A stretch of 64,000 bases of DNA, from the NCBI RefSeq assembly GCF_020283565.1, contig NC_060059.1, positions 40,664,338 to 40,728,337 on the forward strand, given 5' to 3'. The notes beneath the pieces are model-generated. The model searched no databases and was not told the origin of the DNA. It saw nothing but the letters and a program-made list of their open reading frames with translations. This DNA is from Trifolium pratense (Eukaryota; Streptophyta; Magnoliopsida; Fabales; Fabaceae). Position numbers and translations under genes: made by a program. Positions 29,336 through 44,801 of this stretch are shown here, piece by piece. The stretch's first letter is position 1, and every line of letters starts with the position of its first letter.

Positions 29336-31506
29336 ATGGAAAATGGATCACCCTTACTTCATTGTCTCTTGCAACATACTCTAAGGACCTTATGCTCATT
29401 TTCTACTTCTTCAACTTCTTCCAAATGGGTCTATGCTGTTTTCTGGAGGGTAGTACCAAGAAATTTTCCTCCACCAAGGTAAGTAATGAACATAAAATGT
29501 TCAAGCCAAAAATAATCATTTTTTATAATATAGGAAAATTTTCTTTATATTTATGTTTATTATACTTTATAGAGAACTAATGTTCTTTGTTTTTTGTAGG
29601 TGGGAATTTGGAGGCACTTCTCTTGATCGCTCCAAGGGAAATAAAAGAAATTGGTAAGTTTTATTTCAAGTAAAATGATTTTATACTATATTATATAATT
29701 GTCTAAGTGGAGGACCTGAGTTCAAACCTCGATCATGGCGTCTGACCTAACAATTTCGTCATTTCTGTCAGTTGAGCCAAAATTTGTGGACTATATATAT
29801 TTGTCTCTTTTTAGTTTTAAGTTCTTTTGACCAAATAATATCATATCATATACAATGTTATGAAAAACATGCTTGATTGTATTTGAATTACTATAATAGC
29901 ATGTTTTGTTTGTTAGGATCATTGTATGGGAAGATGGATTTTGTGATTTTAATGAATGTGAACAAAGGAAAAGTGGATACTTGATTAATGAAATATTTGG
30001 AGCTGATGTATTCTTCAAAATGTCTCATGAAGTTTATAGTTATGGAGAAGGGTAAGAGACAAAAACATTGCTCAACTTTGCACTTTCTTGCAATATTTAA
30101 GTAAATAAGATTTTACTATATTTTAAGTGGCCACATTGCTCATGGAACAAAAAATGTTCTTATTTGATGTTATATTATGTAGACTAGTGGGGAAAGTTGC
30201 AGCAGAAAATGGTCACAAATGGATTTATAGTGACACTCAAAATGGAAGTGAATCTAACTATGTTGGTCCATGGAATTCTTCAATTGATCATGTAAGGTTT
30301 TTCAAATTTTGTAAATTTTATGTCTTGATTTTTTTTTTCTTTCTATAACTATGTCTTTTGAATTTTGATAGCAACCAAGAGCATGGGAGTTTCAGTTAAA
30401 TTCAGGCATTCAGGTTAGTAAGTTGATTCAAATAATGACAATTGTCAACAACAACAACAAAAACATTTCATTTTCATGTTATGTGAATGGCAAGCCAATG
30501 TTAAACTTTGTCAAAGTTTATTTAATCAATGTTATCAAATTACTATTCATTTTTGGTAGACTATTGCTGTCATTGCTGTCAGAGAAGGCTTAGTACAACT
30601 TGGTTCATTCAACAAGGTATTAGTCCTTTTCCCCTTGAGTAAACAATCATTTTGATTTTCACCCAAAAGAAGAAAAAACAAAACATTTTAATGAGTGGCG
30701 TGGAAATATGTCTTTTATTATTTAGTTTTGATCTGCAAATATGTTTTTTGTTATTTACTTTTCATAATTTTAATACATACAAGAACGATAGTAACAACAA
30801 CATCATCTCACACATGTAAGGACTGAAATGATTTTTACCGTCAAAACAATCATTATCATCGTCCTTTAATGTGTCAAATGTCATTATATAATAATAGTCA
30901 TTATAGTACTTAAATATCAAAGTTATAAAAAACATCTATGTGTCTTTCATAAGTCGAAAGATATGTTTTTACAATTTTAATACATTCGAAGATTATAGTA
31001 ACACCGTCTCACGCATTTAAGAGCCAGAATGATGATTTACTCAAAAGTTCAAATTCCTTGAAAATAATTATCAAATGACAAGTTGTGTGCAGATTGCAGA
31101 AGATCTTGATTTAGTGCTCAACATACAAAGAAAATTCAGCTACCTCCAAACCATACCAGGAGTGTTTTCAATTCAAAGACAACCACACTTAGCCTTTCAA
31201 AATCCATACATTACCAAACCCAACTTCCAAATAATGGAAAGCAATGAAATTTCTAAGAACCAAGTAACCAAACTCAATAATCTGCATGATGAAAGATCCA
31301 ATTATTTCTCCATGATATCCATAAACTTAGGAAGAAACTTTCCACAAATTGGAACATCAATGTCACCTCTTTGGTCACCTCAACTTTCTTTGCCTAACAA
31401 TCACATGCAACTTCATGAAACCAATATAACCAATAACACAAGCAAGAAAGTGAAGATTGAAGATGGAACATTTCATATTGCTGATTATGGTCCTAATAAC
31501 TCCTAA
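29336..31506 (+). CDS. bHLH-MYC_N domain protein without bHLH (RSS3-like)
   Basis: Seven exons: 29336-29478, 29600-29653, 29917-30051, 30183-30291, 30372-30413, 30560-30616, 31093-31506; all GT-AG, joined frame 317 residues. Residues about 5-185 form the N-terminal domain of bHLH-MYC factors: LLQHTLRTLCSFSTSSTSSKWVYAVFWRVVPRNFPPPRW, then NWIIVWEDGFCDFNE, GEGLVGKVAAENGHKWIY, QPRAWEFQLNSGIQTIAVIAVREGLVQLGSFNK. The last exon is low-complexity and holds no basic helix-loop-helix. Plant proteins of this type include rice RSS3, a jasmonate-linked partner of bHLH factors and JAZ proteins; older Arabidopsis annotations call them WNK-related, which the sequence does not support. An in-frame ATG 87 bp upstream exists, but the family N-terminus fits 29336. 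A poly(A) candidate AATAAA lies at 31680. Confidence 0.88.
29703..29790 (-). mobile_element. SINE remnant in intron 2 of the RSS3-like gene
   Basis: On the minus strand it reads TTTGGCTCAACTGACAGAAATGACG then GAGGTTTGAACTCAGGTCCTCCAC, a tRNA-like box A and box B pair. Short and diverged. Confidence 0.5.
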
Positions 31507-31679
31507 ACAAATATTTGTAGAAGAATTAAATGAATGCAATGACCCTTAATTTTAGTAGTTTGCATGTAATTATGTATTATGAAAGATTGTTGTAGTATTT
31601 TATTTTGTACCATTACTAGGACTAGCTAGCCACCATAATGGTATAGGTGGCACGTTTTATGTGTGTGTGGCCAATATTC

Positions 31680-31685
31680 AATAAA
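31680..31685 (+). terminator. Candidate poly(A) signal of the RSS3-like gene
   Basis: AATAAA about 175 bp after the stop codon in T-rich sequence. Confidence 0.4.
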
Positions 31686-32232
31686 TCATTGATATGTACT
31701 ATTGCTCCTTCCTTTTGCTCATTAATGCTAAGTATAAATGCAACGCTGATAATATCTGCTACAAATTATTGTGCACTAGACTTGCAACATTTTTCAATAC
31801 TCAATAGTGTGAAAAGACATTGATGTTACCTCAAGTCCTCAACATCTTGTGATTGGATCTCAATTGTCTAAACTATTTCTAAACCATAAAAAATGTTTAT
31901 TTGAAAATAGTTTGAAAAATGTAGCCCTAGGAAATTTTAGAGCATGCTTAGTTTGAGAAAACAATTTTTGTAACACAATTACTTTGTTTTACTTGTATCC
32001 TGTTTTTCAAAAATATGTACTCTAATTTAGAAACCAAGTGAAAATGAAACACCATTATTTTGTTTTCCAGAGAGGAAGCTTTTTCACCAAGCAATTGAAA
32101 AGAATAGAAAAAGAGTCCCAATTAAGATTCATAACTTTGATAAATGCTTGTTAGATGCAACTAGTAGTTATGTAATAATCAATATTTAACCAATGGTAGC
32201 AACTAGCTAGCAAAGCAGCGACGTGCTCAAGG

Positions 32233-32349
32233 TGTTAGGAGTTTCACATTGGCTAGAGATATGACATAGATAGTTTTTATAAGTGTAGTGCAAACCTCAA
32301 CTCTCAAACTAACTTTTGTGGTTGAGTATATGCCTCACAAATTCTAATA
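32233..32349 (+). repeat. TRIM 5' LTR
   Basis: 117-bp terminal repeat ending in CTAATA rather than the usual ...CA. Confidence 0.88.
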
Positions 32350-32467
32350 TGGCATCAGAGCAATCATAGATCTATTTGTTTTTTGTTGTGGAGACCTCCC
32401 ATATTTGGACCACCCGTTGTTGTTGATTTCACGTTCCAGCTTGTTCAGTTCTGCAAGCAAGGGGGTG

Positions 32468-32584
32468 TGTTAGAAGTCTCACATTGGCTGGAGATATGAC
32501 ATAGATAGTCTTTATAAGTGTAGTGCAAACCTCAACTCTCAAACTATCTTTTGTGGTTGAGTATATGCCTCACAAATTCTAATA
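32468..32584 (+). repeat. TRIM 3' LTR
   Basis: 117-bp terminal repeat, same length as the left one with a few substitutions; followed by the CAAGG duplication. Confidence 0.88.
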
Positions 32585-32589
32585 CAAGG

Positions 32590-33338
32590 AATATACTATG
32601 AACTTACTTACCCATAACAAGGGCAAAGATTGCAAGTGGGGTGGGACAAATGTGTCAGACCTATCCTTCTAAAGTGTGGTGTTCCATTTTGTGGGCTGTT
32701 TTTGAAAATGAAATGCAAGAAAAGAGTGATAATTGAATTTGAAAGTCTTCATCATAGGTATTGTAGTATTTGCCTCTGGTCCCCAACAGCCAACAACACT
32801 ATACATTGTTTGTTTTTCTCCAAAAAAAATCTAAGGTCTACGTATGACATTGAGGTCGCTTTATATGTACCAAAAAAAACATTGAGGTCGCTTTATTTAG
32901 ATACAAATTAGAATGATTGTTCATTAATTAAGATAGTTATAAACTTAATTAAGTGATCAAGTATAGTCTCTAGATTGGTTATCATTAAGGATTGCTATTA
33001 AAATATTTTGTACATTTTATTAAGGAAATTATTATTTTCTTATTATACTAAGATATGAGATAGTATTATTTTTCTAATAAACTATCTATTATTAGATGAC
33101 AGATTGGAGTATTGTCCCAGATCTAGGGGTAGGGTGACCATGAAAGTGTGGGCAGTGCAAGTGGCCAGCATATGTGGTTGTGTTCTTGGTGCCCTCTTTA
33201 CGTCTTTCTCTTTGTTATTGGTTTCTTTTCACATAAGACTTGAGGTAAAATTTCATTATAATTTTAAGCAAAGTCGCACTTTCAATATACGATTTTAGAC
33301 AGATCGTGTATGTGCGGAATGAGACTTTGCCTAAAATT
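32590..33338. other. Gene-free spacer
   Basis: No gene supported. A 64-codon open frame at 33104 has one hydrophobic segment but no family match that I can recognise, and no exon context. Confidence 0.45.
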
Positions 33339-33350
33339 TTATGTAAGAAG

Positions 33351-33446
33351 AAGCCACTAGGTTAAGTCCAGTGATGAGGAATTTGGATAGTATACACAAG
33401 ATTTTAGGTTCGATTCTCATTGTCAACATTGTAAATTAAAAAAAAA
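33351..33446 (+). mobile_element. tRNA-like SINE (GCCACTAGG group), 12-bp near-perfect target duplication
   Basis: TTATGTAAGAAG (33339-33350) and TTACGTAAGAAG (33447-33458) frame the body AAGCCACTAGGTTAAGTCCAGTGATGAGG...TAGGTTCGATTCTCATTG...CATTGTAAATT plus A-run. One mismatch in the duplication. Confidence 0.78.
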
Positions 33447-33589
33447 TTACGTAAGAAGTGTGACATCTATATATATTATAAAAAATAGTCGTATAAATAA
33501 ATAAAACAATGGATTATCGTTCATTTTACAATATATATATTACTTGTTGTGCACAAATAGTAACAGAAGGTAATAATAACGAAATTGCA

Positions 33590-33770
33590 AACAATAAGAA
33601 CACAAGAAGTTTGATAACGGAGTTCCCCTTAGGTACGTCTCCGGCTGCAGAATTCGCTACAGCTCGTTTCTATTAGATGAAAGAATGAATTAGGGTTTCA
33701 GTGTTACAAGCGGTATATATAATAATAATAATAATAGAATGTCGAAAATACCCCTGCACCAGCCTCTTCC
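33590..33770. other. Unassigned sequence, possibly a retroelement fragment
   Basis: The segment GGAGTTCCCCTTAGGTACGTCTCCGG with a later GCGGTATATATAATAATAATAATAATAG stretch has the feel of a decayed LTR fragment, but no partner repeat or target duplication is present in the window. Confidence 0.25.
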
Positions 33771-34099
33771 TGATGCATATATAAACCATACTCAACATTA
33801 CTAAAGTTCATTGATAATTTTAATGATCAAAGAACACTAAGAAATCCTTTTGCATGTACTCTGAGGAAAATGTTTAAGGAGGTAAAATGGTGAATGTGTG
33901 CATTTTTTGTTTGAAGTAGGTAAAGAACATTTAGAGCAAAAGTATTTTTCCATAGTTAAATGAACTTTGATTTTATGTTTGGTGTATTGTTCATCAATGT
34001 TGGCATGAAATAAAGGTCCGATACCTTTTCAGTCTCTCTTTTTTGCTGTTTAACATGTTGGCGGTCAGATATAGCTAAGATTCGTAACTTGTTTATAGG

Positions 34100-34340
34100 A
34101 CCGATAGTAGAAGAGATTATTGCAACCCCTTTTATTAGTTTGGTTAAAGAGGATAAAGTGGTTTGGGAGGAGGAAATGAATGAGTGCTATTCGAAGTGAT
34201 AGATACCATGTGGCAGATAATTGGAAAAATATTTGGAAAGTTCAATCTCACAAAGCGTGTCATTTACTTTGGCGGTTGTGTATATGGTGTGTCTCCCAAC
34301 GCTTACTCATACTCTTGCTAGGACGGTTAATGTTTAAGCT
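34100..34340 (+). mobile_element. LINE ORF2 C-terminal fragment (zf-RVT region)
   Basis: In two frames this encodes ...EDKVVWEEEMNECYS then RYHVADNWKNIWKVQSHKACHLLWRLCIWCVSQRLL, which resembles the NWKxIWKxxxPxKxxxLLWRxxxxCLPTR signature downstream of reverse transcriptase in plant non-LTR elements. Frame breaks and stops show it is dead. No 3' poly(A) end was found. Confidence 0.6.
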
Positions 34341-34801
34341 GGTTTTCATACATTTGAGATTATCCCTTATGTATTGAACATTTATTAGTTAATGATATGA
34401 ATTAAGTTTGTTTGGTTAAAAAAAGATGTTCGATTATTATATTTTATATTATAAAAGTCATACAACTTTTGAGAAGTAGTATCTTCTAAACAAATTTTGT
34501 TTTTCAAGTCATATATGTTTTTGAGAAAATTTATCAAACATAAATTACGTTGGAGAAAACTCATTTTAACACAACTTAATTTTGTAAATTGAGATTTAAT
34601 AAAAAGCATTTTTGATCCAAACATACCCTAAAACACTTCACACAGCAAAAGGAAAGTGAAAAAATATTAATGTACTTTACTTCCATGCAAACATTAGTAT
34701 GCTAATGGGCTTAAGGCGTGCATCAAAATAAAGTCATATCGTTTACATCAAAATAAAGTATGCAAGGAATTTGCTGCACATTGTGATTTTACCTTGGTTT
34801 A

Positions 34802-35109
34802 GTGTATGTTTGGTTTCAATTCTGGAGCATCCAGAATTGATTCTGGACGTGTAGAATTGATTCTGACTTGTTTGGTTTCTCAAAAGTAGAATTGATTCTG
34901 CCTCCAGAATTGATTCTACTTGAAGCTAGAAATCGTAGCTTCTGATTCTAGAATTGATTTTTACACTCAAATTTTTTGTTCAACTCACTTTTTCATGAAT
35001 ACATCCAAACATAAACCACTTCAGCTTAAAATCAATTTTGGCCAGAATCAATTTTACAGAATCAATTCTGCCAAAATCAATTCTCTCCGCCGCAGAACCA
35101 AACACACGC
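34802..35109. mobile_element. Tourist MITE, first of a tandem pair, 308 bp
   Basis: Starts GTGTATGTTTGGTTTC and ends GAACCAAACACACGC; the first and last 14 bp are inverted repeats with two mismatches. TTA is at 34799-34801 on the left and 35110-35112 on the right. The interior is dominated by AGAATTGATTCT motifs in both orientations. Confidence 0.9.
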
Positions 35110-35112
35110 TTA

Positions 35113-35420
35113 GTGTATGTTTGGTTTCAATTCTGGAGCATCCAGAATTGATTCTGGACGTATAGAATTGATTCTGACTTGTTTGGTTTCTCAAAAGTAG
35201 AATTGATTCTGCCTCCAGAATTGATTCTACTTGAAGCTAGAAATCGTAGCTTCTGATTCTAGAATTGATTTTTACACTCAAATTTTTTGTTCAACTCACT
35301 TTTTCATGAATACATCCAAACATAAACCACTTCAGCTTAAAATCAATTTTGGCCAGAATCAATTTTACAGAATCAATTCTGCCAAAATCAATTCTCTCCG
35401 CCGCAGAACCAAACACACGC
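35113..35420. mobile_element. Tourist MITE, second of a tandem pair, 308 bp
   Basis: Same 308-bp sequence as the preceding element with one difference that I can find (GGACGTGTAG versus GGACGTATAG). It shares the central TTA (35110-35112) with the first copy and is followed by TTA at 35421-35423. The two short open frames spanning these copies are by-products of the repeat, not genes. Confidence 0.9.
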
Positions 35421-35423
35421 TTA

Positions 35424-36760
35424 AAAGATTAATCTATGCAATTACGCACGTAGATGATATTCAGCTCACAAAAAATAAAAAATTATAACATTTCTCGCAT
35501 TACATTAACTTATTTCTACTAAGGTATCATAAACCTTAATCAAATTAACATTTTTCATTCACAATTTTTATCTCTTATAAAAAATTATAAACTCTTTTTT
35601 AAACATATGGTATGCCCCTATTAAGATTCACAATACAGAAATCCAATCCATTTAAATCACAATATAAATAATTTATGAGATATGATTTTTTAAGAAATGT
35701 TTTTATAATCAAGATTTTGTAGTTTAAATTTTACATGAAATTGTATCATAAGAATTATTAGGAGTTAAAAATTTATAAGATTTCAAACAACCACTTTGAT
35801 TACATTACATATCAGTCATATACTCATTACTGTTTGATAGTATTATCATATTCTCATGAGAGCTACTCTTTTACTTTTCTTCCTTTACAAGATGAGAGCT
35901 ACTCTTATGACTTATCCCCTTAATATAATAACAACTCGTGTAAAATTTCCACTTTAATTATATTATTAAAAAGTTAAAAACAAAGCATTTGTTGAATGAA
36001 ACTTAAGTTATATTATCTCAAAAACCATGTAGATTAATTTCAAAATGGTATCATAACAAATAGTAAACGCATTGATTGTTTCAACATGGATGCTTGATTA
36101 TATTATCATCAATATGTCCCACATGTGCTTTTTCTTTAAAAATATAATAATGTAACAAATTAAAAAATATCTTAACAACAAACACAATTATGTAATCATC
36201 AATATTCTCGAAGTATCAATGCATGCTTCGAGAAATCAAACTCCTTCCGTCACAAGAACCCACATTCACGCAGTAGTCATATCAATAACGTAGGATCAAG
36301 ATTGGATGGTGTAAATTTCAAACAAATTTTTTTTAAACTAAAAAACAAGCTTAAAATCAGCATCATCTGTGGAAGTGGAATGATGACTGCAACAATTCCA
36401 AATTAAAACAGGACCAGCATACTCCAAAGAAGAAAGTGACACATGATGAATATGGGATAGATCCAAGCATTACTGAATGATCATCAGATAATTTACAGAA
36501 GATGAAAAGTACAATAATCAAGTAAGTTCTTGGTTTGGAATTTGAATAGAAATACAATGCATAGTTATGTACACAGTCAATGTGTGTGACTGAAATTTGA
36601 TTTAATGTATCAGTTTGTTTCATAAAATAGCGAACAAATATGATGTTGTACATGCATTGTCATGAAAGCAAAGGAAAAGGGCATCAGCTAGTGTTTTAGT
36701 CCTCTTCATCTTCCTCTGAATTCCTCGTATTCTTTTTCAGCACGTACATTTTCGCTTCAA
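35424..36760. other. AT-rich spacer downstream of the cysteine protease gene
   Basis: No gene supported on either strand. The part from about 36360 to 36760 is likely 3' untranslated and downstream sequence of the minus-strand protease. Confidence 0.45.
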
Positions 36761-36764
36761 CAAC

Positions 36765-40504
<3,740 letters not shown>

Positions 40505-40562
40505 TTTTGGAGGAGGAAGATGAAAAGGGTTAGAATGATGAAAAAGGTGCAGTGAACTTGGA

Positions 40563-40573
40563 CCTTATAAAGA
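40563..40573 (-). promoter_or_regulatory. TATA box of the RD21-like gene
   Basis: On the minus strand CTTTATAAGG lies about 65 bp before the start codon, a normal plant core-promoter position with a short leader. Confidence 0.6.
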
Positions 40574-40691
40574 TGTGAGGAGTGGGAAATTGGAAATTGG
40601 ATTTAATTTTAAATTGTTTTAGTTATTATAATTAATTAATTATTTTAATGGAATAATCGATGTTGATTAGGTAGGAAATAATGTGGGATTT

Positions 40692-40806
40692 TAGTGGTTA
40701 TAAATTCCATCTCGAAGGTAGATAGATAAGTGGAATGAATGAGGTTCGAATCTCGATCCTCTGCATGTATATTGTACCTATCAATTGAGTTAAGTTGATG
40801 GAATGA
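40692..40806 (-). mobile_element. tRNA-derived SINE, degenerate
   Basis: On the minus strand: CAACTTAACTCAATTGATAGGTAC (box A region), GAGATTCGAACCTCATTC (box B), CCACTTATC and CTTCGAGATGGAATTTATAACCACTA. Same group as 14698-14830. Lies about 120 bp upstream of the protease TATA box. Confidence 0.65.
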
Positions 40807-41129
40807 TTTTTTTTATTTTATTATGGATGAGGTAGATAGTATAAACTAAGTAAATTTAACGTGGAAAATACATGGCATGATTTTTTGGATAAGGTTTTCA
40901 TTTTATAAAATAAAATTTATAAATGATGGAAGTGATTTTTTATTTTTCCATATGAAAGAAGTAAAAGGAGTTAATGATGATAATTTTATGAGTTGTTAAC
41001 TAGTGCATTGCAAATAATATAATGCATCGAAAAAATTAAAATTAAGAATTTTAAGATGTTTGATTATACAATTTTTTAGAAAAAAAATTCTAAATTTATA
41101 ATCTTAACTAATGTCTATGGTGCACTAAC

Positions 41130-41235
41130 GCATTTGTTTAATTTTATTGGTAGAGACATTACAATATGTATTGTATGTGGTAAGATTCAAACTCGAAATT
41201 TTTAGACATATCTTAATAAACTTAATAAATAAATA
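41130..41235 (+). mobile_element. SINE remnant
   Basis: TTTAATTTTATTGGTAGAGACATTACAATATG then AAGATTCAAACTCGAAATTTTTAG follows the box A/box B plan of the 27.0-kb SINE in decayed form. Confidence 0.5.
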
Positions 41236-42235
41236 TTTGTCTTAAAATTCATGTAGTTCAAATTTTTAATGGTAAAAAAAATTGTATTATACCGTCGATA
41301 CAAAAGTTATAGTTTTGGTTCCTTAATGTTTGTCTTTAATGAACACATTAACAAGACTTTATTTATTTTAATGAATGAAATTTAAGTTATTTTGAATAAG
41401 TTCGAAATCTAAAACACACTTACCACAAGGCCCTAATCCAACGAAGCCATCATTTCGCTTCAGATTCTAACCGACTTTGAATAGGTTGCTAAACTCTAAC
41501 ATTTATCAAAGACATTTTGAATCTGACATAGATGAATGTCGTTTGTAAAAGTTTCTTAATTAGTGTTCATTCTTAGTTCAACTACTAGCTTATAACCAGT
41601 TAAGCTATTCATTTCATCTCTTACTACTAATTTGAGTTTTAAAGTGTTTGCATTAACCCTCAACTTCAACTTTGACGGACTGTTTGTCGACGCCGACTAT
41701 CATTTATGATAATTGTTTTATAAAAATTATATTTGTTTTTTTAGTAATGTGAAAATTATTTTATATTTTAGAAAAATTAAATAAGTAAATATAGAACCGA
41801 AACATTTGTCCAACAAAATAAACTGAAAATAACGACTTTATAATTGAAAATAGAGGAAATTCTGGAGAAGAAATAGCATAAGGACAAGTTATCCAAGTAA
41901 GAAGGGGAGGAGCGCATGTGGATTGAATGTGATTGGGGGCCAGGTGGGGTCATGGGGTGAGAGTACCCACAGAATTGGGAATCTCGTTCTCAATTAGGCA
42001 CTTGTCTATTCTACGCCCATTCATTTTATAATAGAGGTATAAGTATTTTAGACGTTTTTACTTTCTACAATTTTTTTTTGAATTACCTTTTTATTTATTT
42101 TAAAATTAGCACCTAAAATAAAATTATTACAAAAATAATACAATTATTTTTTAAAATTTTTTCACTAATATACTCTTATTTGTTTGTATTTCAATACATC
42201 TAACTACTGTTAATAATCATATCTTAGTAAGAGTA

Positions 42236-42363
42236 TTTTTTTTTTTCAATCTAGTGGTTAGAAATTTTACTCTTAAGATGAATAAGTGAGATGATCGAAG
42301 TTCGAATCTCAAGTCATGTATATATAATGTAATATCTCTGTCAACTGAATTAAGCTCACAAAA
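42236..42363 (-). mobile_element. tRNA-derived SINE, perfect 12-bp target duplication
   Basis: TTAGTAAGAGTA lies at 42224-42235 and 42364-42375. The minus strand reads GTGAGCTTAATTCAGTTGACAGAGATATTAC, GAGATTCGAACTTCGATC, CTTAAGAGTAAAATTTCTAACCACTAGATTG and an A-run (T-run on plus). Same group as 14698-14830. Confidence 0.82.
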
Positions 42364-43067
42364 TTAGTAAGAGTAATATTATGCTGTACAATGCGGTGAC
42401 CATCAAAATTGAAATAAAGTCGAATTGAATTCTTCAAATTATAAAAATTATAAATAAGTTATTTCTGTATCTTTATATGAAGGATTCACTTAGACACTAG
42501 TTTATAATATTATCGATGAAGATGGAACATACGACGATATCTAAAATCTAGTGGCTTTTATGGGGCGAGGTGTTGAGAAAGAGAAAATTGTCACATTATT
42601 TAAGTTTGTATTTTTGTAATGAATTAGAAAAATAAATATTTATATATAGGTAATGTATTTAATAATTTTAAGAGTATAGATGTAATAAATTTGAATAATT
42701 TTTTTCACTTCAGAAAAAAATTTCACACACTTCAAAACTTTTTAAAATTCTTCTCCAATTAATTTTTCTAAAATTTTATAATATTAGAAAATTGTATATT
42801 ATAACAAAAAAACAAAATAAACCTACATCATTCAAGACTTCAAGTTGAGAAAACTAATGCCATTCAAAAAAAAAAAGTTGAGAAAACTATTTTTTACTCT
42901 TTTTCACTTTTTCTCATTCCTTTTACATCGAAATTCTTCCTTCCCCTGACAACAATCTTTATTAATGTCAGCTCCTCGCGGTTCACGTGATTAATGCTTA
43001 TAGTTGGAGGATTGGAGTTTCTTCTCTTGTTTTCCTAGTGTGAAGCATCAAATTATTTGTATTTTGT

Positions 43068-43205
43068 CGGTGAGTTTAGTTTAATTGATAAAGACATTAC
43101 AATATATATATATATATATATATAGGCCTAAATTTGAATTCCGATCATCCTATTTATCTGTGTTAATGGTGAAATTTCTAACTACTAAATTACTTGGAAA
43201 AAAAA
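43068..43205 (+). mobile_element. tRNA-derived SINE containing a TA microsatellite
   Basis: CGGTGAGTTTAGTTTAATTGATAAAGACATTAC, then (TA)n at about 43101-43124 where other copies have a short ATATGTG, then GAATTCCGATCATCC and GGTGAAATTTCTAACTACTAAATTACTTGG plus an A-run. Confidence 0.7.
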
Positions 43206-43686
43206 AACAAAAGTTGCATTTTAAATATATGAGACGAGATATATTTCGTTTAATGAAAATAATATGCATTTAAATAAAATAAAAAAATGTTAACTGTTTT
43301 TTTAGTGCATTTAAATAAAATAAGAAAAATATTAACTGTTGTTTTTAGGATAATAGTTAAAAAAACTAAATATGTCACAAAGGTAGCCGTTTTATTTTTC
43401 ATTTTTTGCCTAAATTAGATATCCTCTGCGCATAACTGTAAAGACTAATCTTCTGAATATTGTGAGTCCCAAATGAGTGGCAAACTCTCCCTAAAAATTT
43501 AATATCGTTGCATATCCAAATCATTGATCGAACTTGGTACCTTGGTTAAGTTAGTAAACATTTTTATATTCACTCATATGTGACTCATATATTTAATGCT
43601 TTAATATTTTTTTTTTTAAGATATGGTGTTTTTCTCTCCTGTGACCCTAGAACATTGACATGTTTGAATCAAGTATAAGATGCTCT

Positions 43687-43777
43687 AAGCCACTAGGTTT
43701 GATTTAGTGGTGAAGAGTTTGAGTAGTACGCTTTATAAGCTCTGAGTTCGATCCCCATTTCATTGTAAATCAAGAAA
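43687..43777 (+). mobile_element. tRNA-like SINE (GCCACTAGG group), perfect 16-bp target duplication
   Basis: AAGTATAAGATGCTCT is present at 43671-43686 and 43778-43793. The 91-bp body is AAGCCACTAGGTTTGATTTAGTGGTGAAG..., GAGTTCGATCCCC, CATTGTAAATC and AAGAAA. This copy defines the ends of the group. Confidence 0.88.
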
Positions 43778-44801
43778 AAGTATAAGATGCTCTCTCCCTA
43801 CCTCTCTCGTAGTATTGGAGCACTGACTAATTGTTTATTTTGGCGCTCGCTTAGACTCCTCGTAAAAAAGGATGAACTATTGCTAGCGGGTTAACACATG
43901 AGCATCGATTGACATTGATACAAAGGTGTGTCATGAGATTAAGTCGGTGATTAAATAACATTTTTTTATAATGGTGATTAAATAACTTTAATTATGTGAA
44001 CATGAAAGCCGCACTTGATTTTTGACATGAAATTTCTCGGATTAGTTTAGCTTCAAGTGTATTTTTTATGGAGTACTATAGTCTATAGTTCTTTTAAATT
44101 TTGATTAAACAATGAAAACAATTATAGCATTTTTAAGAATAGTTCTGTTGAACTATAATTGTAATCAGTGTAGACAAAGACGATACGAAGTAATAATTAT
44201 TTCGACATAGAAGTTCTTTTTTCTATGTCAATTTTTCCCAATGTTATTAAAATATGGAAAATATTAATATGATTATATACACTTACTTGAATAATTAAAA
44301 TTACATTTACGAAATTTTTACTATCCTTAATAATAATAAATTTCTATATAAGAATTTGTGGTACACACAATTGTCGAAGAATTTGCAAAACACACAATAT
44401 ACATTTTCTTATTTCAACTAATTTTTTTAATATGCATGAACTATAAATTGAAAGCCAAAACTCTTATCACATGTGGCAATTCATCGTTAATTTTTAATTC
44501 TTGAATATTAAGTTTTAAATTATAAGATAATTTTGACAAAAATGATTTTCCCTTTACGGATAAGAGTTCAAATTTTCAAGAGTGTACGTAGGTGTTGTGT
44601 GAAGATAATAGTCAACACTCAATATAGAAAGTGTATGAGAAGGAGGATGCGCCACATCTTTATTCCTCCGGTGGGTGCCTTCATTGGCTGGAAGACTGCG
44701 ACGTCTTAATATTTTTCTTATACAACTGCGACGTTTTAATTTACATCTTGTTTTTTCTATTTAGAGAATAAAACAGATTAATAAGTAGGTAAATTCTGAT
44801 A

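Larger units (their letters stand above)
32233..32584 (+). mobile_element. TRIM (miniature LTR retrotransposon), 352 bp
   Basis: Two direct repeats of 117 bp (32233-32349 and 32468-32584) start TGTTAG(G/A)AGT and end CAAATTCTAATA. CAAGG flanks the unit (32228-32232, 32585-32589). Directly after the first repeat is TGGCATCAGAGC, one base from the usual initiator tRNA-Met primer site, and before the second repeat is a purine tract GCAAGCAAGGGGG. The 118-bp interior encodes nothing, so it depends on enzymes from another element. The two LTRs differ at a handful of positions, so it is older than the copia element. Confidence 0.92.

Noticed and set aside
33104..33298. 64-codon open frame with a hydrophobic segment
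   Set aside because: No homology or splice context; chance frame.
34920..35488. Two open frames of 81 and 85 codons with the same N-terminal protein
   Set aside because: They are the same stretch of two copies of a Tourist MITE; the repetition explains the identity.
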